A stretch of 64,000 nt of DNA from DASPKM01 sp963817075 (GTDB lineage: Bacteria > Bacteroidota > Bacteroidia > Chitinophagales > Chitinophagaceae): positions 434,001-498,000 of the forward strand of contig CAWFMT010000009.1 in the NCBI GenBank assembly GCA_963817075.1, written 5' to 3'. Shown one piece after another: positions 17,702 through 26,972 of this stretch; the stretch's first letter is position 1, and each line of letters begins with the position of its first letter. The notes below the pieces were generated by a model. It did no database searches and had not been told where the DNA came from. It saw only the letters and a program-made list of their open reading frames with translations. The translations under genes and the position numbers were made by a program.

Positions 17702-17709
17702 CAAATATA
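17702..17709 (-). promoter_or_regulatory. Candidate -7 box for the DUF2130 gene
   Basis: TATATTTG on the minus strand matches TAnnTTTG, about 20 bp before the ATG. It falls in the short gap after the DUF6498-like gene, so DUF2130 can be transcribed independently of it. No clear -33 element. Confidence 0.45.
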
Positions 17710-17710
17710 C

Positions 17711-18328
17711 TCAGTCTAAACCTGAGGCTGCAGAAGATTTGCGCGTCATCTTAGCGCCAAGCAGGTAACCAACCAGGTCCGCCAGCATCTTTAAAACAAG
17801 GAAAATTGTAGATGGGCTCCAGTTGAGAAATGCAGGTCCAAGTATCATGAGGTGCATGGGTATAATTCTGAGGTAGGGAGTGAAAAACATTTTTCCGATA
17901 TCCACCGCTTCCACTTGCTGTTGTCTTTTTCTGCGCACAAAAGAAATTATTAATTCTAATGATACGGCAATCAATCCCAGCAGAATAAAATAAGGCTCGA
18001 TATGTCCCTGCTCGGCGGTTTGTATCGTGATAAAAATCAAATAAACCAGGTGGAATACTCCGTAGTGAAAAAGAAAAAAGAAAGCTGAACAGCCCTTCCC
18101 AGAGAAATTTTCGTCTACCGGCCGCTTATTGATGGTCATGCTGCCAGGAATCACCTTCTTAACTGTAAGGATTTCAAGGAAGGTAAAGAGACCAATCAAG
18201 GCGCTCTGGCCCCAATATAGCAAGACGAGGGAGTTAAAGCTGTTGGGATGAGCCTCGTAGTAATAAATGCACCATACATTAAACGCGATGAGAACCCAAA
18301 AGGAGGGGTCGTAAAGGGCTTTTCTCAA
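17711..18328 (-). CDS. DUF6498-like integral membrane protein
   Basis: A 205-residue membrane protein with about five or six hydrophobic segments (about 10-26, 31-50, 82-105, 111-130, 152-168, 172-190). The N-terminal DPSFWVLIAFNVWCIYYYE and the later HYGVFHLVYLIFI are reminiscent of DUF6498, but I recognise this only by general layout. No catalytic motif is evident. It precedes DUF2130 on the same strand with 29 bp between them. Function unknown. Confidence 0.55.
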   Translation of the reverse strand: MRKALYDPSFWVLIAFNVWCIYYYEAHPNSFNSLVLLYWGQSALIGLFTFLEILTVKKVIPGSMTINKRPVDENFSGKGCSAFFFLFHYGVFHLVYLIFITIQTAEQGHIEPYFILLGLIAVSLELIISFVRRKRQQQVEAVDIGKMFFTPYLRIIPMHLMILGPAFLNWSPSTIFLVLKMLADLVGYLLGAKMTRKSSAASGLD

Positions 18329-18454
18329 TACCTCAATTTGAAAGTAAGATAAAGTCTAATTGCTAAAGCTGGAATACCCAATTCTTCAAAATGACCTTTG
18401 GGCATAAGATTGGTATACTTGCAAAGGAGCCAGGTTTTGGGGAAAAACTATAAA

Positions 18455-19879
18455 ATGAAGCAGTTTACTATAATCGCTGTTTATCTCTTAATTATCAATG
18501 TGATTTGCATTGGACAAACCCCCTTGCCTGATTCAGTTTTGTCTCCAGCCAGCCTCAATTACAGTAATGTCTCTCCTGTTAAGAAATTTTTTCGGGGAGG
18601 GAACTATCGCGAGGAATGGGGAACCGAAGTAAAAATGCCAGTCTTTGATATCAGAAAGGTGAATGGCGGATTTAGGATCGATAAACTTGGAGGGGGACAG
18701 CAGACCAAAAGCCTTCAGTTGATTGATAAGAATGGGGAAGAGTGGGTATTAAGAACGGTTGATAAGGATGTGAGTCCAGCCTTGAAGAATGTATTCCAGA
18801 AAGTCCTTATTAAAAGTCTTGCCCAGGACCAGATTTCGGCTTCCCACCCATATGCAGCCCTCGTTGTCTCCCCGCTCGCAGACGCTATTGGGGTTCTTGC
18901 TCCTCAGCCCGGTCTGTTTTACGTGCCAGATGATCCAGCTTTGGAACCATATCGTTCCATTTTTGCCAATACAGTTTGCTTCCTTGAAAAGAGATATGCA
19001 ACCGTAAATAATACTCCAACCATTGATACAGAAGATTTGGAAGAGTTAATGGCCAAAAATAATGACATACACATTCTCGATTCCTATGTGCTTAAAGCAA
19101 GATTATTGGATATGCTTGTTGCAGACTGGGACCGACATGGCGGGCAATGGAAATGGGCAACCAGGACTGAAAACAATAAAAAATATTATTATCCTATTCC
19201 TCGCGACAGGGATTTTGCATTCTTTGAATCGGAGGCTTTGCTGGTGAAAATAGGCTCGCTAGTTACTATGAAGCACTTGCAGGGATTCAATAAAACAGGT
19301 AAAAACCTGGAAAAATTAAACTCGAAGAACTCCTGGTTTGACCACACCTTTTTAACAAGCCTGGATGAGAACCAATGGAAAGAGGCAATCAGTTTTATAC
19401 AAACCACTCTCACTGACTCTGTAATTGCAAATGCTGTTTCTTCAATGCCAAAGGAGGTATATGCAATAAGTGGAGAAGATATAGCACATAAATTAAGGAC
19501 CAGAAGAGATAATCTAATGGAAACAGCACTTGAATATTATCAGGTATTGGCTGATGCTGTTTCAATAATGGGAAGCAATCGTCCTGAATATTTTATGCTT
19601 GCTCAGAAAGACGGAAAGCTTGAAGTGAAAATGTACGCCTACAATAATGGACAAAAGGGGGATCTCATTTATTCCCGACTGTTTGATGAGGCAGATACTG
19701 AAATTATCACACTTGATGGATTGGGAGGGAATGATCATTTTGAAATTAATGAAAATTGCAGTTTACCGATCTTGCTTCAGGTAAAAGGTGGAGAAGGTAG
19801 TGATGTCTTCGACGTAAAAGGAAAGATGAAAATAAAATATCTCGATAAAGAAGAGTCCTTGAATCTGGTAAAAGAATAA
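18455..19879 (+). CDS. Exported kinase-like-fold protein with glycine/aspartate-rich C-terminus
   Basis: A 474-residue protein with a signal peptide (MKQFTIIAVYLLIINVICIG). GGGQQTKSLQL (79-89) and EEWVLRTVDK (95-104) look like the nucleotide-binding lobe of a CotH/Fam20-like kinase. DWDRHGGQWKW (224-234) and YPIPRDRDFAFF (246-257) look like its catalytic and metal-binding loops. The same module occurs at the C-terminus of some Bacteroidota metallophosphoesterases; here it stands alone. Two GGNDHFEI / GGEGSDVFDV segments near the end resemble calcium-binding RTX nonapeptides. ATG 18455 gives the clean signal peptide. Kinase activity is an inference from motif shape. Confidence 0.6.
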   Translation: MKQFTIIAVYLLIINVICIGQTPLPDSVLSPASLNYSNVSPVKKFFRGGNYREEWGTEVKMPVFDIRKVNGGFRIDKLGGGQQTKSLQLIDKNGEEWVLRTVDKDVSPALKNVFQKVLIKSLAQDQISASHPYAALVVSPLADAIGVLAPQPGLFYVPDDPALEPYRSIFANTVCFLEKRYATVNNTPTIDTEDLEELMAKNNDIHILDSYVLKARLLDMLVADWDRHGGQWKWATRTENNKKYYYPIPRDRDFAFFESEALLVKIGSLVTMKHLQGFNKTGKNLEKLNSKNSWFDHTFLTSLDENQWKEAISFIQTTLTDSVIANAVSSMPKEVYAISGEDIAHKLRTRRDNLMETALEYYQVLADAVSIMGSNRPEYFMLAQKDGKLEVKMYAYNNGQKGDLIYSRLFDEADTEIITLDGLGGNDHFEINENCSLPILLQVKGGEGSDVFDVKGKMKIKYLDKEESLNLVKE

Positions 19880-19896
19880 TAGGATTATTTTATTTT

Positions 19897-21006
19897 TTAT
19901 TCCCTGTATAAAAGATATTTCGCGATCGTTGTATTGGCGAGATCATTAGGGTGACCATCACCAGGTATGAAATAAATCTCCTTGTTAAGATCTAAAATCT
20001 TAGATACTGGAATTACGCTTGCACCAAGGTTTGTAAGTTGAGACACGTCATTATCAAGCTTTTGTTGTAAAGGGAAATCGTATCCCCTATATCCCCAGTT
20101 TGCATTATCCCAATTAAGCAGGATAAATTCCCCGCCTGAATTTTTAACCATTGATATCATACTCTTGAGAATTCCAAAGCAACGATCGTAATCATCCTCA
20201 CTAAATCTCTTGATTCGATTTCGCAATTGAATATCATCCACTTTATCCTTGATTAAACTGATAGCTCCGAAAAAACTAAGATAGTGACCCCATCTACGGT
20301 GGGAAAACCTTGGTTGGTAATTAAGAGGGCCTGCGTTAATCAATGTATCATTCTTATGAACAAAGTATGGCCCATCCATGTTCCATGTATAGATCCCACT
20401 TGCACGCAAGAAATGATCAGACATGAATGAATAGACAAATATTCTATTGCGATTATCACGATTGCTGTACTTCCTTCTTAAAACTTCATATACCTGGTGA
20501 CTACCGTAGGCCGAACATCCAAGGTTAATTGCGGAGCTATTAGAAATTTCTCCAAAGAGATATGGGAGTGTGGAAGTATCAGGTACACCTTCGCCAAATG
20601 TGAAACTACAGCCAATGAAAACAGCCTCTCTTGATGTAAATGGCGATTTAAGTCCTGCCCGATGATTGTAAGATAATCCAGGAAGTGTATCAGGAATAAT
20701 TGTATACCTGGTATTGAAAATAGTATCTCCCCCTGGAACAATGCTTAATGCCAGTTGATCTCCCGTTCTTCCTCTCTTAAATCCAAGGATGGAATCACCT
20801 GCATAATAATCAGAATCGAATTCGCCTTTGTATTCCGGACCCTTAGGCTTAAAAAATAACCGGTATGTAAATTCTATTACAAGCAGAAGGAAGAGAAAGG
20901 TGCAGATAGTAAACAGGAGGTTGCTGAGTTTCTTTCTTCTGAATCGATAAACAAGAAATATCAGGAGAACCTCAATCAGAATAAGATAAACGATACTATC
21001 TCGCAA
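19897..21006 (-). CDS. Membrane-anchored SGNH-hydrolase-like protein
   Basis: A 369-residue protein with two N-terminal membrane segments (about 5-20 and 28-48) and an extracytoplasmic domain. FIGCSFTFGEG (nucleophile S134) and DGHPND (D350, H352) give the GDSL-type Ser and Asp-His positions. Such proteins often add or remove acyl groups on envelope glycans, but the substrate is unknown. The start appears to be TTG 21006, with no nearby in-frame ATG. A perfect hairpin ends 2 bp upstream of it. Confidence 0.7.
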   Translation of the reverse strand: MRDSIVYLILIEVLLIFLVYRFRRKKLSNLLFTICTFLFLLLVIEFTYRLFFKPKGPEYKGEFDSDYYAGDSILGFKRGRTGDQLALSIVPGGDTIFNTRYTIIPDTLPGLSYNHRAGLKSPFTSREAVFIGCSFTFGEGVPDTSTLPYLFGEISNSSAINLGCSAYGSHQVYEVLRRKYSNRDNRNRIFVYSFMSDHFLRASGIYTWNMDGPYFVHKNDTLINAGPLNYQPRFSHRRWGHYLSFFGAISLIKDKVDDIQLRNRIKRFSEDDYDRCFGILKSMISMVKNSGGEFILLNWDNANWGYRGYDFPLQQKLDNDVSQLTNLGASVIPVSKILDLNKEIYFIPGDGHPNDLANTTIAKYLLYRE

Positions 21007-21008
21007 TG

Positions 21009-21024
21009 CCCGCTATTTAGCGGG
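21009..21024. promoter_or_regulatory. Short perfect hairpin abutting a TTG start
   Basis: CCCGCTA / TAGCGGG with a 2-nt centre, just upstream of the TTG start of the SGNH gene and 39 bp beyond the TonB-receptor stop. There is no T-run on either strand, so it is not an obvious intrinsic terminator. It could slow translation start or mark an mRNA end. Confidence 0.45.
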
Positions 21025-21062
21025 TAATATAATTCAAATTTCCGCTATATGAATGCAAACTA

Positions 21063-23468
21063 TTAATTGGATCGCTCAGGAGATTCCATATTAAGAATAT
21101 TGTTCTCTTCTCTTTTTCTCAGACCGAAATTGTATCTAACGTTGAGACCAAACCTGCGCGTATCGCCCTGGCGAAATCCACTGGCATCAACTGTTCCCTG
21201 TTTTAAAACAAATTCATTTTTATTTGTCTGAAAGATATCATTCACGCTCATTGAAATCGTCAGCTTTTTCTTTAATAATTGTTGGGAAACACTAAAGTTC
21301 AATGACCCAAAGGAAGAGAGCTCATAGAATTGCAGCTGACCCTTAAACCTGGCAAATCCATTCAATGTGAGCTGCGTAAGGGGAGTAAGTTTGAAAGTTT
21401 GATAGGTAAAAATGGTCCAGCTTCCCTTCTTGAATTGAAGGGGTTTATTTTCATACCGACCCTGATAAAAATTGTGGTTGTATTGTGCTCCAACTACAAA
21501 GAAATATCTTTTCCCGGGAGGAATTGCTCCCAGGCCACGGAAATAAATTTCTTTGTTGTTGCCTAAATTATCCCAGGTTCTAAATGCCTGGCTCTTGCTG
21601 CTATCAGCCTGGTAAACTACCTGGGTATAAATGTCTTTGGTATCGTTGACGCCAATTGCGAGGATTGGTCGTTCATCTACAGAAATATTTGCTTCATAAT
21701 TCTTGGTGAACTGAGGTCTTAAGGTTGGATTACCTGTTTCGAATAAATATGGATCTACAAACCTGATAGATGGATTTAAATAATCATATGCAGGGCGACT
21801 TATAGTTCGGCGATAAACCAAATAAGCTCTTAAATCAAAACCTGCAATGCGCATGATCGTTCTACTGATGTAGATGTAAGGAAATAAATCTGTCCGCTTG
21901 AGTGAGAACGAAGTATCATTAGGCAATACCTGGTTGCCCTCCATATTTGTGTTTTCCAATCTTGTGCCCAGCTTTATAATCACACCAGAAACGTTCTTGG
22001 ACGCCTGGATATAGGCAGCATTGATTGATTCATCATATTTGTAGGAGGCAGTTCGGAATTCATCTTTGATCCTAACAGTTCCGTTTTGCCTGAAATAGTT
22101 TGTTGAGTTACTGAACCAAACGTTACTGGTTTTCAGACCAGCTTCAACCGTTAGTTTTTTGGGGAGTTTCCAGGTTAAATTAGTTTGGACCGAAAGAAAA
22201 TTTAATTTGTTATGCAAATTTCCATCGCCTTCAACAGGCGGGAACGAAGGCTGTTGAAAAATAGTAGTGAACCGCTGGTCAGTATTATTTGGAGCATGCG
22301 TAAAAGAAAGGTCTGTTGACCATTCTGAACCTATCGTGTCTATTTTAAATTTTGCACTGGCACTCTGAGTAATCCCCAGGTTGTAAGCTTTATTGTTGAC
22401 ATTAGCCTGGTTGCGTGTGATATAATTAGAGGTACTGATCTTGCTTATATCAGAGAGGTTTATACTTCTGTTTCTCGATCTGTTATAGCTGAATCTTCCA
22501 TCATAATTGATCTCCCATTTCTTATTAAGCTGGTAGCCCGCACCGAATCCGAGATAATAACTGTTGGCTGGATATCTGGTGAGTGCGTCCTGACTTAATA
22601 ATGAATCGGGAGCAAAAATTCTATCTGTTTTTATTTGTTCATAGGTATTGCGGTGACTAAACTGAAGATTTAAATATGTTGTCAATCTGCCATCGTTATT
22701 ATTAAGATTAATTCCTACAAATTGGTTTCCATATCTACCCTGATTCACTCCAGCATTCAGACTTCCTGTCAAACCGATCCGTACTCCTTTCTTAAGGATC
22801 ACGTTTACAATTCCACCGCTTCCGGAAGCATCATACCTGGCTGATGGTGTTCGCATGATCTCAATGGATGCGATGGCATTAGGAGGAAGATTCTTGAGGA
22901 TAGTGGCAATATCTGCCGCACTCATTTTTTGTTCCCTTCCATTAATGTATATCGTAGCTGGAGTAGTACTTGTCAAATAGATATTTCCATCCTGGTCAAC
23001 AAAAAGTCCAGGCGTTTTTTCCAGGATCTCATATGCATTAGTAGAGGAGGCTGCAAGGTTTTCAGGATCTACAATGGTTTTGTCGTCCTCCTGCCGCATG
23101 ATAGGCCTGGTTGCTGTGACCACAACACCGGCAAGGGACTTCCTCATTTCCTTAGCCACAAAATTGTAGACAGGGTTATCTCCCTTGATCGTAATGTTTT
23201 TTTCAATAGGTTCATAATTGACCGAACTAATTCGAACCATATAGGGTCGCCCATTCAATAACTGGAAACTTACTCGTCCGGTACTATCAGTCACCTTCGA
23301 CTGGCGATTTACCGTATCAGGTACAGATATCACAACAACAGTGGCAAAAGCGAGCGATTCCTTTTTGGAATTGGTCAAATGAAACGAAACATTGGTTTGC
23401 TGTGCAAAAGCAAACGAAAACGATAAAAGGAGGGAGATTAAGGTAAGCGTACGTACAGTTAGCATCAT
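21063..23468 (-). CDS. TonB-dependent outer-membrane receptor (beta-barrel family)
   Basis: An 801-residue exported protein. The signal peptide ends ...SFAFAQQ. A carboxypeptidase-regulatory-like domain follows (about 25-100), then a plug domain (TRPIMRQEDDKTIVDPENL, KTPGLFVDQDGNIYLTSTTP, SIEIMRTPSARYDASGSGGI). The large barrel ends in DIFQTNKNEF and LNVRYNFG. This is the OMP_b-brl_3-type receptor, not a SusC; the transported ligand is unknown. The TonB gene is elsewhere. The ATGs at 23468 and 23465 both give the signal peptide; the longer frame from 23516 adds a charged stretch that would disrupt it. Confidence 0.88.
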   Translation of the reverse strand: MMLTVRTLTLISLLLSFSFAFAQQTNVSFHLTNSKKESLAFATVVVISVPDTVNRQSKVTDSTGRVSFQLLNGRPYMVRISSVNYEPIEKNITIKGDNPVYNFVAKEMRKSLAGVVVTATRPIMRQEDDKTIVDPENLAASSTNAYEILEKTPGLFVDQDGNIYLTSTTPATIYINGREQKMSAADIATILKNLPPNAIASIEIMRTPSARYDASGSGGIVNVILKKGVRIGLTGSLNAGVNQGRYGNQFVGINLNNNDGRLTTYLNLQFSHRNTYEQIKTDRIFAPDSLLSQDALTRYPANSYYLGFGAGYQLNKKWEINYDGRFSYNRSRNRSINLSDISKISTSNYITRNQANVNNKAYNLGITQSASAKFKIDTIGSEWSTDLSFTHAPNNTDQRFTTIFQQPSFPPVEGDGNLHNKLNFLSVQTNLTWKLPKKLTVEAGLKTSNVWFSNSTNYFRQNGTVRIKDEFRTASYKYDESINAAYIQASKNVSGVIIKLGTRLENTNMEGNQVLPNDTSFSLKRTDLFPYIYISRTIMRIAGFDLRAYLVYRRTISRPAYDYLNPSIRFVDPYLFETGNPTLRPQFTKNYEANISVDERPILAIGVNDTKDIYTQVVYQADSSKSQAFRTWDNLGNNKEIYFRGLGAIPPGKRYFFVVGAQYNHNFYQGRYENKPLQFKKGSWTIFTYQTFKLTPLTQLTLNGFARFKGQLQFYELSSFGSLNFSVSQQLLKKKLTISMSVNDIFQTNKNEFVLKQGTVDASGFRQGDTRRFGLNVRYNFGLRKREENNILNMESPERSN

Positions 23469-23558
23469 ATGGGGTAAAAATAATTCCTTCCCGATTTTAG
23501 CGGGGCGTTTTAACATTTACGTATCAACTAGTTGGAATGTTACATTAAGGTGCATGAA

Positions 23559-23598
23559 TTAACCGCAAGGGCGCAAGGACGCCAAGTTTCGCCAGGGG
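23559..23598 (+). repeat. TTAACCGC-family repeat, left half
   Basis: TTAACCGCAAGGGCGCAAGG then ACGCCAAGTTTCGCCAGGGG: the left arm of the dispersed inverted element, close to the arm at 54848. Confidence 0.75.
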
Positions 23599-23606
23599 AA
23601 GTGGCT

Positions 23607-23635
23607 AAAAAAAACAATCCCGACCGAAGTCGGGA
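23607..23635 (-). terminator. Intrinsic terminator (UUCG loop) downstream of the sugar dehydrogenase
   Basis: On the minus strand, TCCCGAC-TTCG-GTCGGGA followed by TTG and eight T. The stable UUCG tetraloop and T-run fit termination of the transcript coming from the gene at 23934-25685, about 300 nt after its stop. Confidence 0.75.
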
Positions 23636-23933
23636 AAATGTTTTGTTGTGACGGTAACTAAGATAAGGTTACTTCCTTGGGTTTCACAGGCTAACAGAAG
23701 TAAGCTGATTGATACTGGATTTTAACTGGTTTTTCTCAATTGGATATTGGATAACGATTTGGTTTTTCTTCGGATTTGGTCGGTTTTTCTTATTCCGGAT
23801 ATTGGATTTATCGTTGTTGCAATATCAATCAACTTGGATCAAAAGTATACCCTGCACTTTTAGTTAACAATAGCAGAAACTCTTGATTTTCACTGTTCGG
23901 TATTCCGAACCCAGGGTACGGAAAACTACGAGG

Positions 23934-25685
23934 TTACTGAACAACAAACCTCCTGCTCACCACTCCTTCAGCTCCTTCCAACGTAATCATATGGACTCCT
24001 TTCTTCCATCCAGCTGTGTTTAGATAGATGATCCCAGTCTTATTTCCAAGATTCTGCCGATCCACTAATTGGCCCTGCGCAGAATAGATCCTTAAGGACG
24101 TAAATGGATTATGAAGTTGAATCGTCATTGGAGATCCCTGCGTTACTATTGAAGAGATCAAAAATGCATTCCCAGATTTTCCAGGATTTGCTACGATGAC
24201 TGGTGAATATTTAAATGAATTATCGTTGTCAATTATTTTTAATCGATAAAAAGTTTTTTGAGAATTATTTGCTGTATGCCTGAATACATAATTGGAATTA
24301 ACTCCTGAAGGCGATAGTTTTCCTGCTTCGGAAAAATTCTGTCCATCCTTACTGAATTCGATACTGAATTCACGAACATTTATCTCCTTGGAAGTTTTCC
24401 ATTGCAATTCATTGTAATTATTTCCTGGTCTCACTGTGAATGAGAGAAGCGTAACAGGTACGGCACCACTTGCACTTGGAAAAACTTTATGAATGGCTCC
24501 TCCGGCAGATGCGTAAAGAGTTCCATCTTCTGCTTCTCCAAATGACACCAGAAAACTAGGAGATGCAGTCCGGCGAATAATGTTCCATCCTCCACTTCCA
24601 TTCGGTTTTATTAGCCAAACATTGGTGCTTGAAGCAGTAGTCATATAATCGCCTACAACATAATAACCATATAAAGTTGGGTATTCCGCTCCTCTGTATA
24701 CATAACCTCCAGTAATGGATATTCCTCCTGTAGTATTATTATGTTGATATTCAAAAATTGGTAATAAATGATTTGGTGGTTCGCAATCCGGTACACCAGG
24801 CGTTGACATAGTTCCTTCATAACAGCGCCAGCCGAAATTGGTTCCCCCTGCAATTGGAGAGGGAAGGAAATTAACTTCTTCTCGTGCACCCTGACCCACA
24901 TCTGCCAGCCACATATCATGTGTAAGTCTGTCGAAGCTCCATCTCCATGGATTACGTAAACCCAGCGCCCATATTTCATCCTTAACATTGGGATCTGGGT
25001 CGGATATGAAAGGATTATCGGGGGGTATGGTATAGTTTGCCGTCAAACCTGTCCCAACATTTATTCTCAACATTTTTCCCATGAATGAGGTCTTGTCTTG
25101 TGCAAGATTGTTCGGATCATTTCCAGATCCACCATCTCCGGTCCCGAAATACAGATAACCATCATCCGGTCCAAAATTCAGCTTGGCACCATTGTGATTA
25201 GTGAATCCAACGGGCTTTTCCGCAAACCAAATAACTTGTCGTGTGTCAGGATCAGCCTCATTCATATTATCTGCCCTGGTTTGATACCTGGCAACATTCA
25301 CAAAGAACCGGTCATCTGCGGTACCTGGATTCGGACCTGGTATTGTTGTATTATAATACACAAAAAAGTATCGGTTCAAATTGTAATTGGGATGGAATGC
25401 AAGGCTAAGCAATCCTAGTTCGCCACCAGTTGCAATACCTGTCACAGTTAAAAAATTTCCCAGAAAGCCTAATGCTTGATTGTAAACTTTGATTGTTCCG
25501 CCTTGTTCAACGATAAAAATGCGGTTGGAGCCATCTCCCGCGTTTACAATGTCCACTGGATTAGTAAGTCCTGTAATGACTTGCTGGAAATTTACCAGGG
25601 GCACCTGGGCATTTACTATATTATAATGGAAAAGGGAAATGAGCAGGCAGGCTGTTTTCAGCCCCAGGGTAAAAAATCTCTTCAT
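23934..25685 (-). CDS. PQQ-dependent sugar dehydrogenase-like secreted protein with T9SS tail
   Basis: A 583-residue exported protein (signal peptide ending VNAQ). A six-bladed GSDH/Hedgehog-interacting-like propeller covers about 35-405: VDIVNAGDGSNRIFIVEQGG, GELGLLSLAFHPNY, NHNGAKLNFGPDDGYLYFGT (H164) and LRNPWRWSFD. A fibronectin-like segment (ELQWKTSKEINVREFSIEFS) and a C-terminal sorting-type domain end in VSRRFVVQ. The tail predicts export by the type IX system and surface attachment. The propeller oxidises sugars in characterised relatives, but PQQ binding and substrate are not proven here. Confidence 0.85.
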   Translation of the reverse strand: MKRFFTLGLKTACLLISLFHYNIVNAQVPLVNFQQVITGLTNPVDIVNAGDGSNRIFIVEQGGTIKVYNQALGFLGNFLTVTGIATGGELGLLSLAFHPNYNLNRYFFVYYNTTIPGPNPGTADDRFFVNVARYQTRADNMNEADPDTRQVIWFAEKPVGFTNHNGAKLNFGPDDGYLYFGTGDGGSGNDPNNLAQDKTSFMGKMLRINVGTGLTANYTIPPDNPFISDPDPNVKDEIWALGLRNPWRWSFDRLTHDMWLADVGQGAREEVNFLPSPIAGGTNFGWRCYEGTMSTPGVPDCEPPNHLLPIFEYQHNNTTGGISITGGYVYRGAEYPTLYGYYVVGDYMTTASSTNVWLIKPNGSGGWNIIRRTASPSFLVSFGEAEDGTLYASAGGAIHKVFPSASGAVPVTLLSFTVRPGNNYNELQWKTSKEINVREFSIEFSKDGQNFSEAGKLSPSGVNSNYVFRHTANNSQKTFYRLKIIDNDNSFKYSPVIVANPGKSGNAFLISSIVTQGSPMTIQLHNPFTSLRIYSAQGQLVDRQNLGNKTGIIYLNTAGWKKGVHMITLEGAEGVVSRRFVVQ

Positions 25686-25783
25686 AAATAGGATTTGATT
25701 ACTGTATCACACAAAATTTTATGCCCGCAGGAATTTAGCGACAGAAGCTAATAGGGTACAGGTGACTGTTACTTAAAATACAC

Positions 25784-25811
25784 AAAAAAGCCCCCGAATT
25801 TGGGGGCTTTT
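25784..25811 (-). terminator. Terminator of mdh
   Basis: AAAAAAGCCCCC, loop GAATTT, GGGGGCTTTT: a strong stem with T-runs on both sides, so it can act in either direction. It lies about 70 bp after the mdh stop. Confidence 0.88.
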
Positions 25812-25878
25812 AATTTCGGGTTTCGTGTTTGGAGTTTCGGGTTGTAGTTAACTCGAAACGCCAAACCCGAAATTAATA
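25812..25878. repeat. Imperfect palindrome of CCCGAAA phrases
   Basis: AATTTCGGGTTTCGTGTTTGG and its imperfect inverse ACTCGAAACGCCAAACCCG..., separated by GTTGTAG, fold into a long stem between the mdh stop and its terminator. CCCGAAACCCGAAAC at about 50056 is the same phrase. Confidence 0.6.
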
Positions 25879-25879
25879 A

Positions 25880-26809
25880 CTAAAGAGTTTTTAGCACATC
25901 ATTCATGCTCCGAACCGCATCCGCACTCTTATTGAATAATCCTTTCTCCTCTTCATTCAGACCAAAATCCACGATCTGTTCCCATCCATTCTTGCCAATA
26001 ATAACAGGGACTCCAAGGCATATATCCTTATGTCCATATTCTCCATCCAGTTTCACGCAGCAACTAAATAATTTTTTTTCATCACGCACAATGCTTTCCA
26101 CCAGAGCTGCGCCGGCTGCACCGGGAGCATACCAGGCGGAGGTTCCAATAAGTTTAGTAAGGGTTGCGCCCCCTACCATGGTGTCTGCCACTATCTGTTT
26201 CTGTTGATCTCCGCTCAAAAATTTCGAAACAGGTGCACTATTCCATGTGGCATATCGGATCAATGGGATCATGGTCGTATCTCCATGACCTCCTACAACA
26301 ATAGCATTCAAATCATTTGGTGAACAATTGAGGGCCAGACTCAAATAACATTTAAACCTTGCACTATCCAGAGCACCACCCATACCGATGATCTTGTTCT
26401 TGGGCAGTCCTGAAGATTGCATCGTCAGATAAGTCATGGTATCCATAGGGTTGCTCACAATGATGAGGATAGCATCCGGTGAATGTTTCAAAATATTTTC
26501 AACAACACCCTTAACTATTCCCGCATTGGTTCCTATCAATTCTTCCCTGGTCATGCCTGGTTTTCTTGGCAAACCAGAAGTGATCACAACTACATTACTG
26601 CCGGCAGTCTTGCTATAATCATTTGTGCTGCCTATGATCCTTGTATCAAATCCAAGTAAGGCGGCAGTCTGTGTCATGTCCAATGCCTTTCCTTCAGCCA
26701 GACCTTCCTTAATATCCAGCAAAACAAGTTCTTCGCAAAGCTCTTTCCGGGCGATATTATCGGCAGTAGTTGCACCAACTGCACCCGCACCTACAACAGT
26801 TACTTTCAT
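25880..26809 (-). CDS. mdh: Malate dehydrogenase (LDH-like type)
   Basis: A 309-residue NAD-dependent enzyme interconverting malate and oxaloacetate in the TCA cycle. The N-terminus has the Rossmann motif MKVTVVGAGAVGATTADNIA. The substrate loop is GLPRKPGMTREELI, with SNPMDTMTY and the catalytic GGHGDTT after it. The substrate-loop arginine pair favours malate over lactate. ATG 26809 gives the family's usual N-terminus; the upstream start adds only MIN. A TACCTTTG box lies upstream and a strong terminator downstream, so it is a single-gene unit. Confidence 0.93.
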   Translation of the reverse strand: MKVTVVGAGAVGATTADNIARKELCEELVLLDIKEGLAEGKALDMTQTAALLGFDTRIIGSTNDYSKTAGSNVVVITSGLPRKPGMTREELIGTNAGIVKGVVENILKHSPDAILIIVSNPMDTMTYLTMQSSGLPKNKIIGMGGALDSARFKCYLSLALNCSPNDLNAIVVGGHGDTTMIPLIRYATWNSAPVSKFLSGDQQKQIVADTMVGGATLTKLIGTSAWYAPGAAGAALVESIVRDEKKLFSCCVKLDGEYGHKDICLGVPVIIGKNGWEQIVDFGLNEEEKGLFNKSADAVRSMNDVLKTL

Positions 26810-26850
26810 GTTGATCAAACATATTTTAAGTGAGGAAATTGATTTGCCCG

Positions 26851-26858
26851 CAAAGGTA
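26851..26858 (-). promoter_or_regulatory. Candidate -7 box for mdh
   Basis: TACCTTTG on the minus strand, 42 bp before the mdh ATG, matches TAnnTTTG exactly. The -33 element is not evident. Confidence 0.5.
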
Positions 26859-26972
26859 GGGGAAAGACCTTCGTGTATGAACTTGGAAGAATGTCTAAAG
26901 CCCTCCTGCTGCTACTACCAATTCCTAATTACCAATACCTAATTCCTTCAGCTTTTACTACATTAGCTCCAT

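Larger units (their letters stand above)
23469..23933. other. 465-bp spacer without a gene
   Basis: Holds a half-copy of the TTAACCGC element (23559-23598), a minus-strand terminator (23607-23635) and, at about 23730-23815, an array of TTGGATATTGGAT / GGTTTTTCTT phrases repeated two or three times. No open frame of note was seen. Confidence 0.65.
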
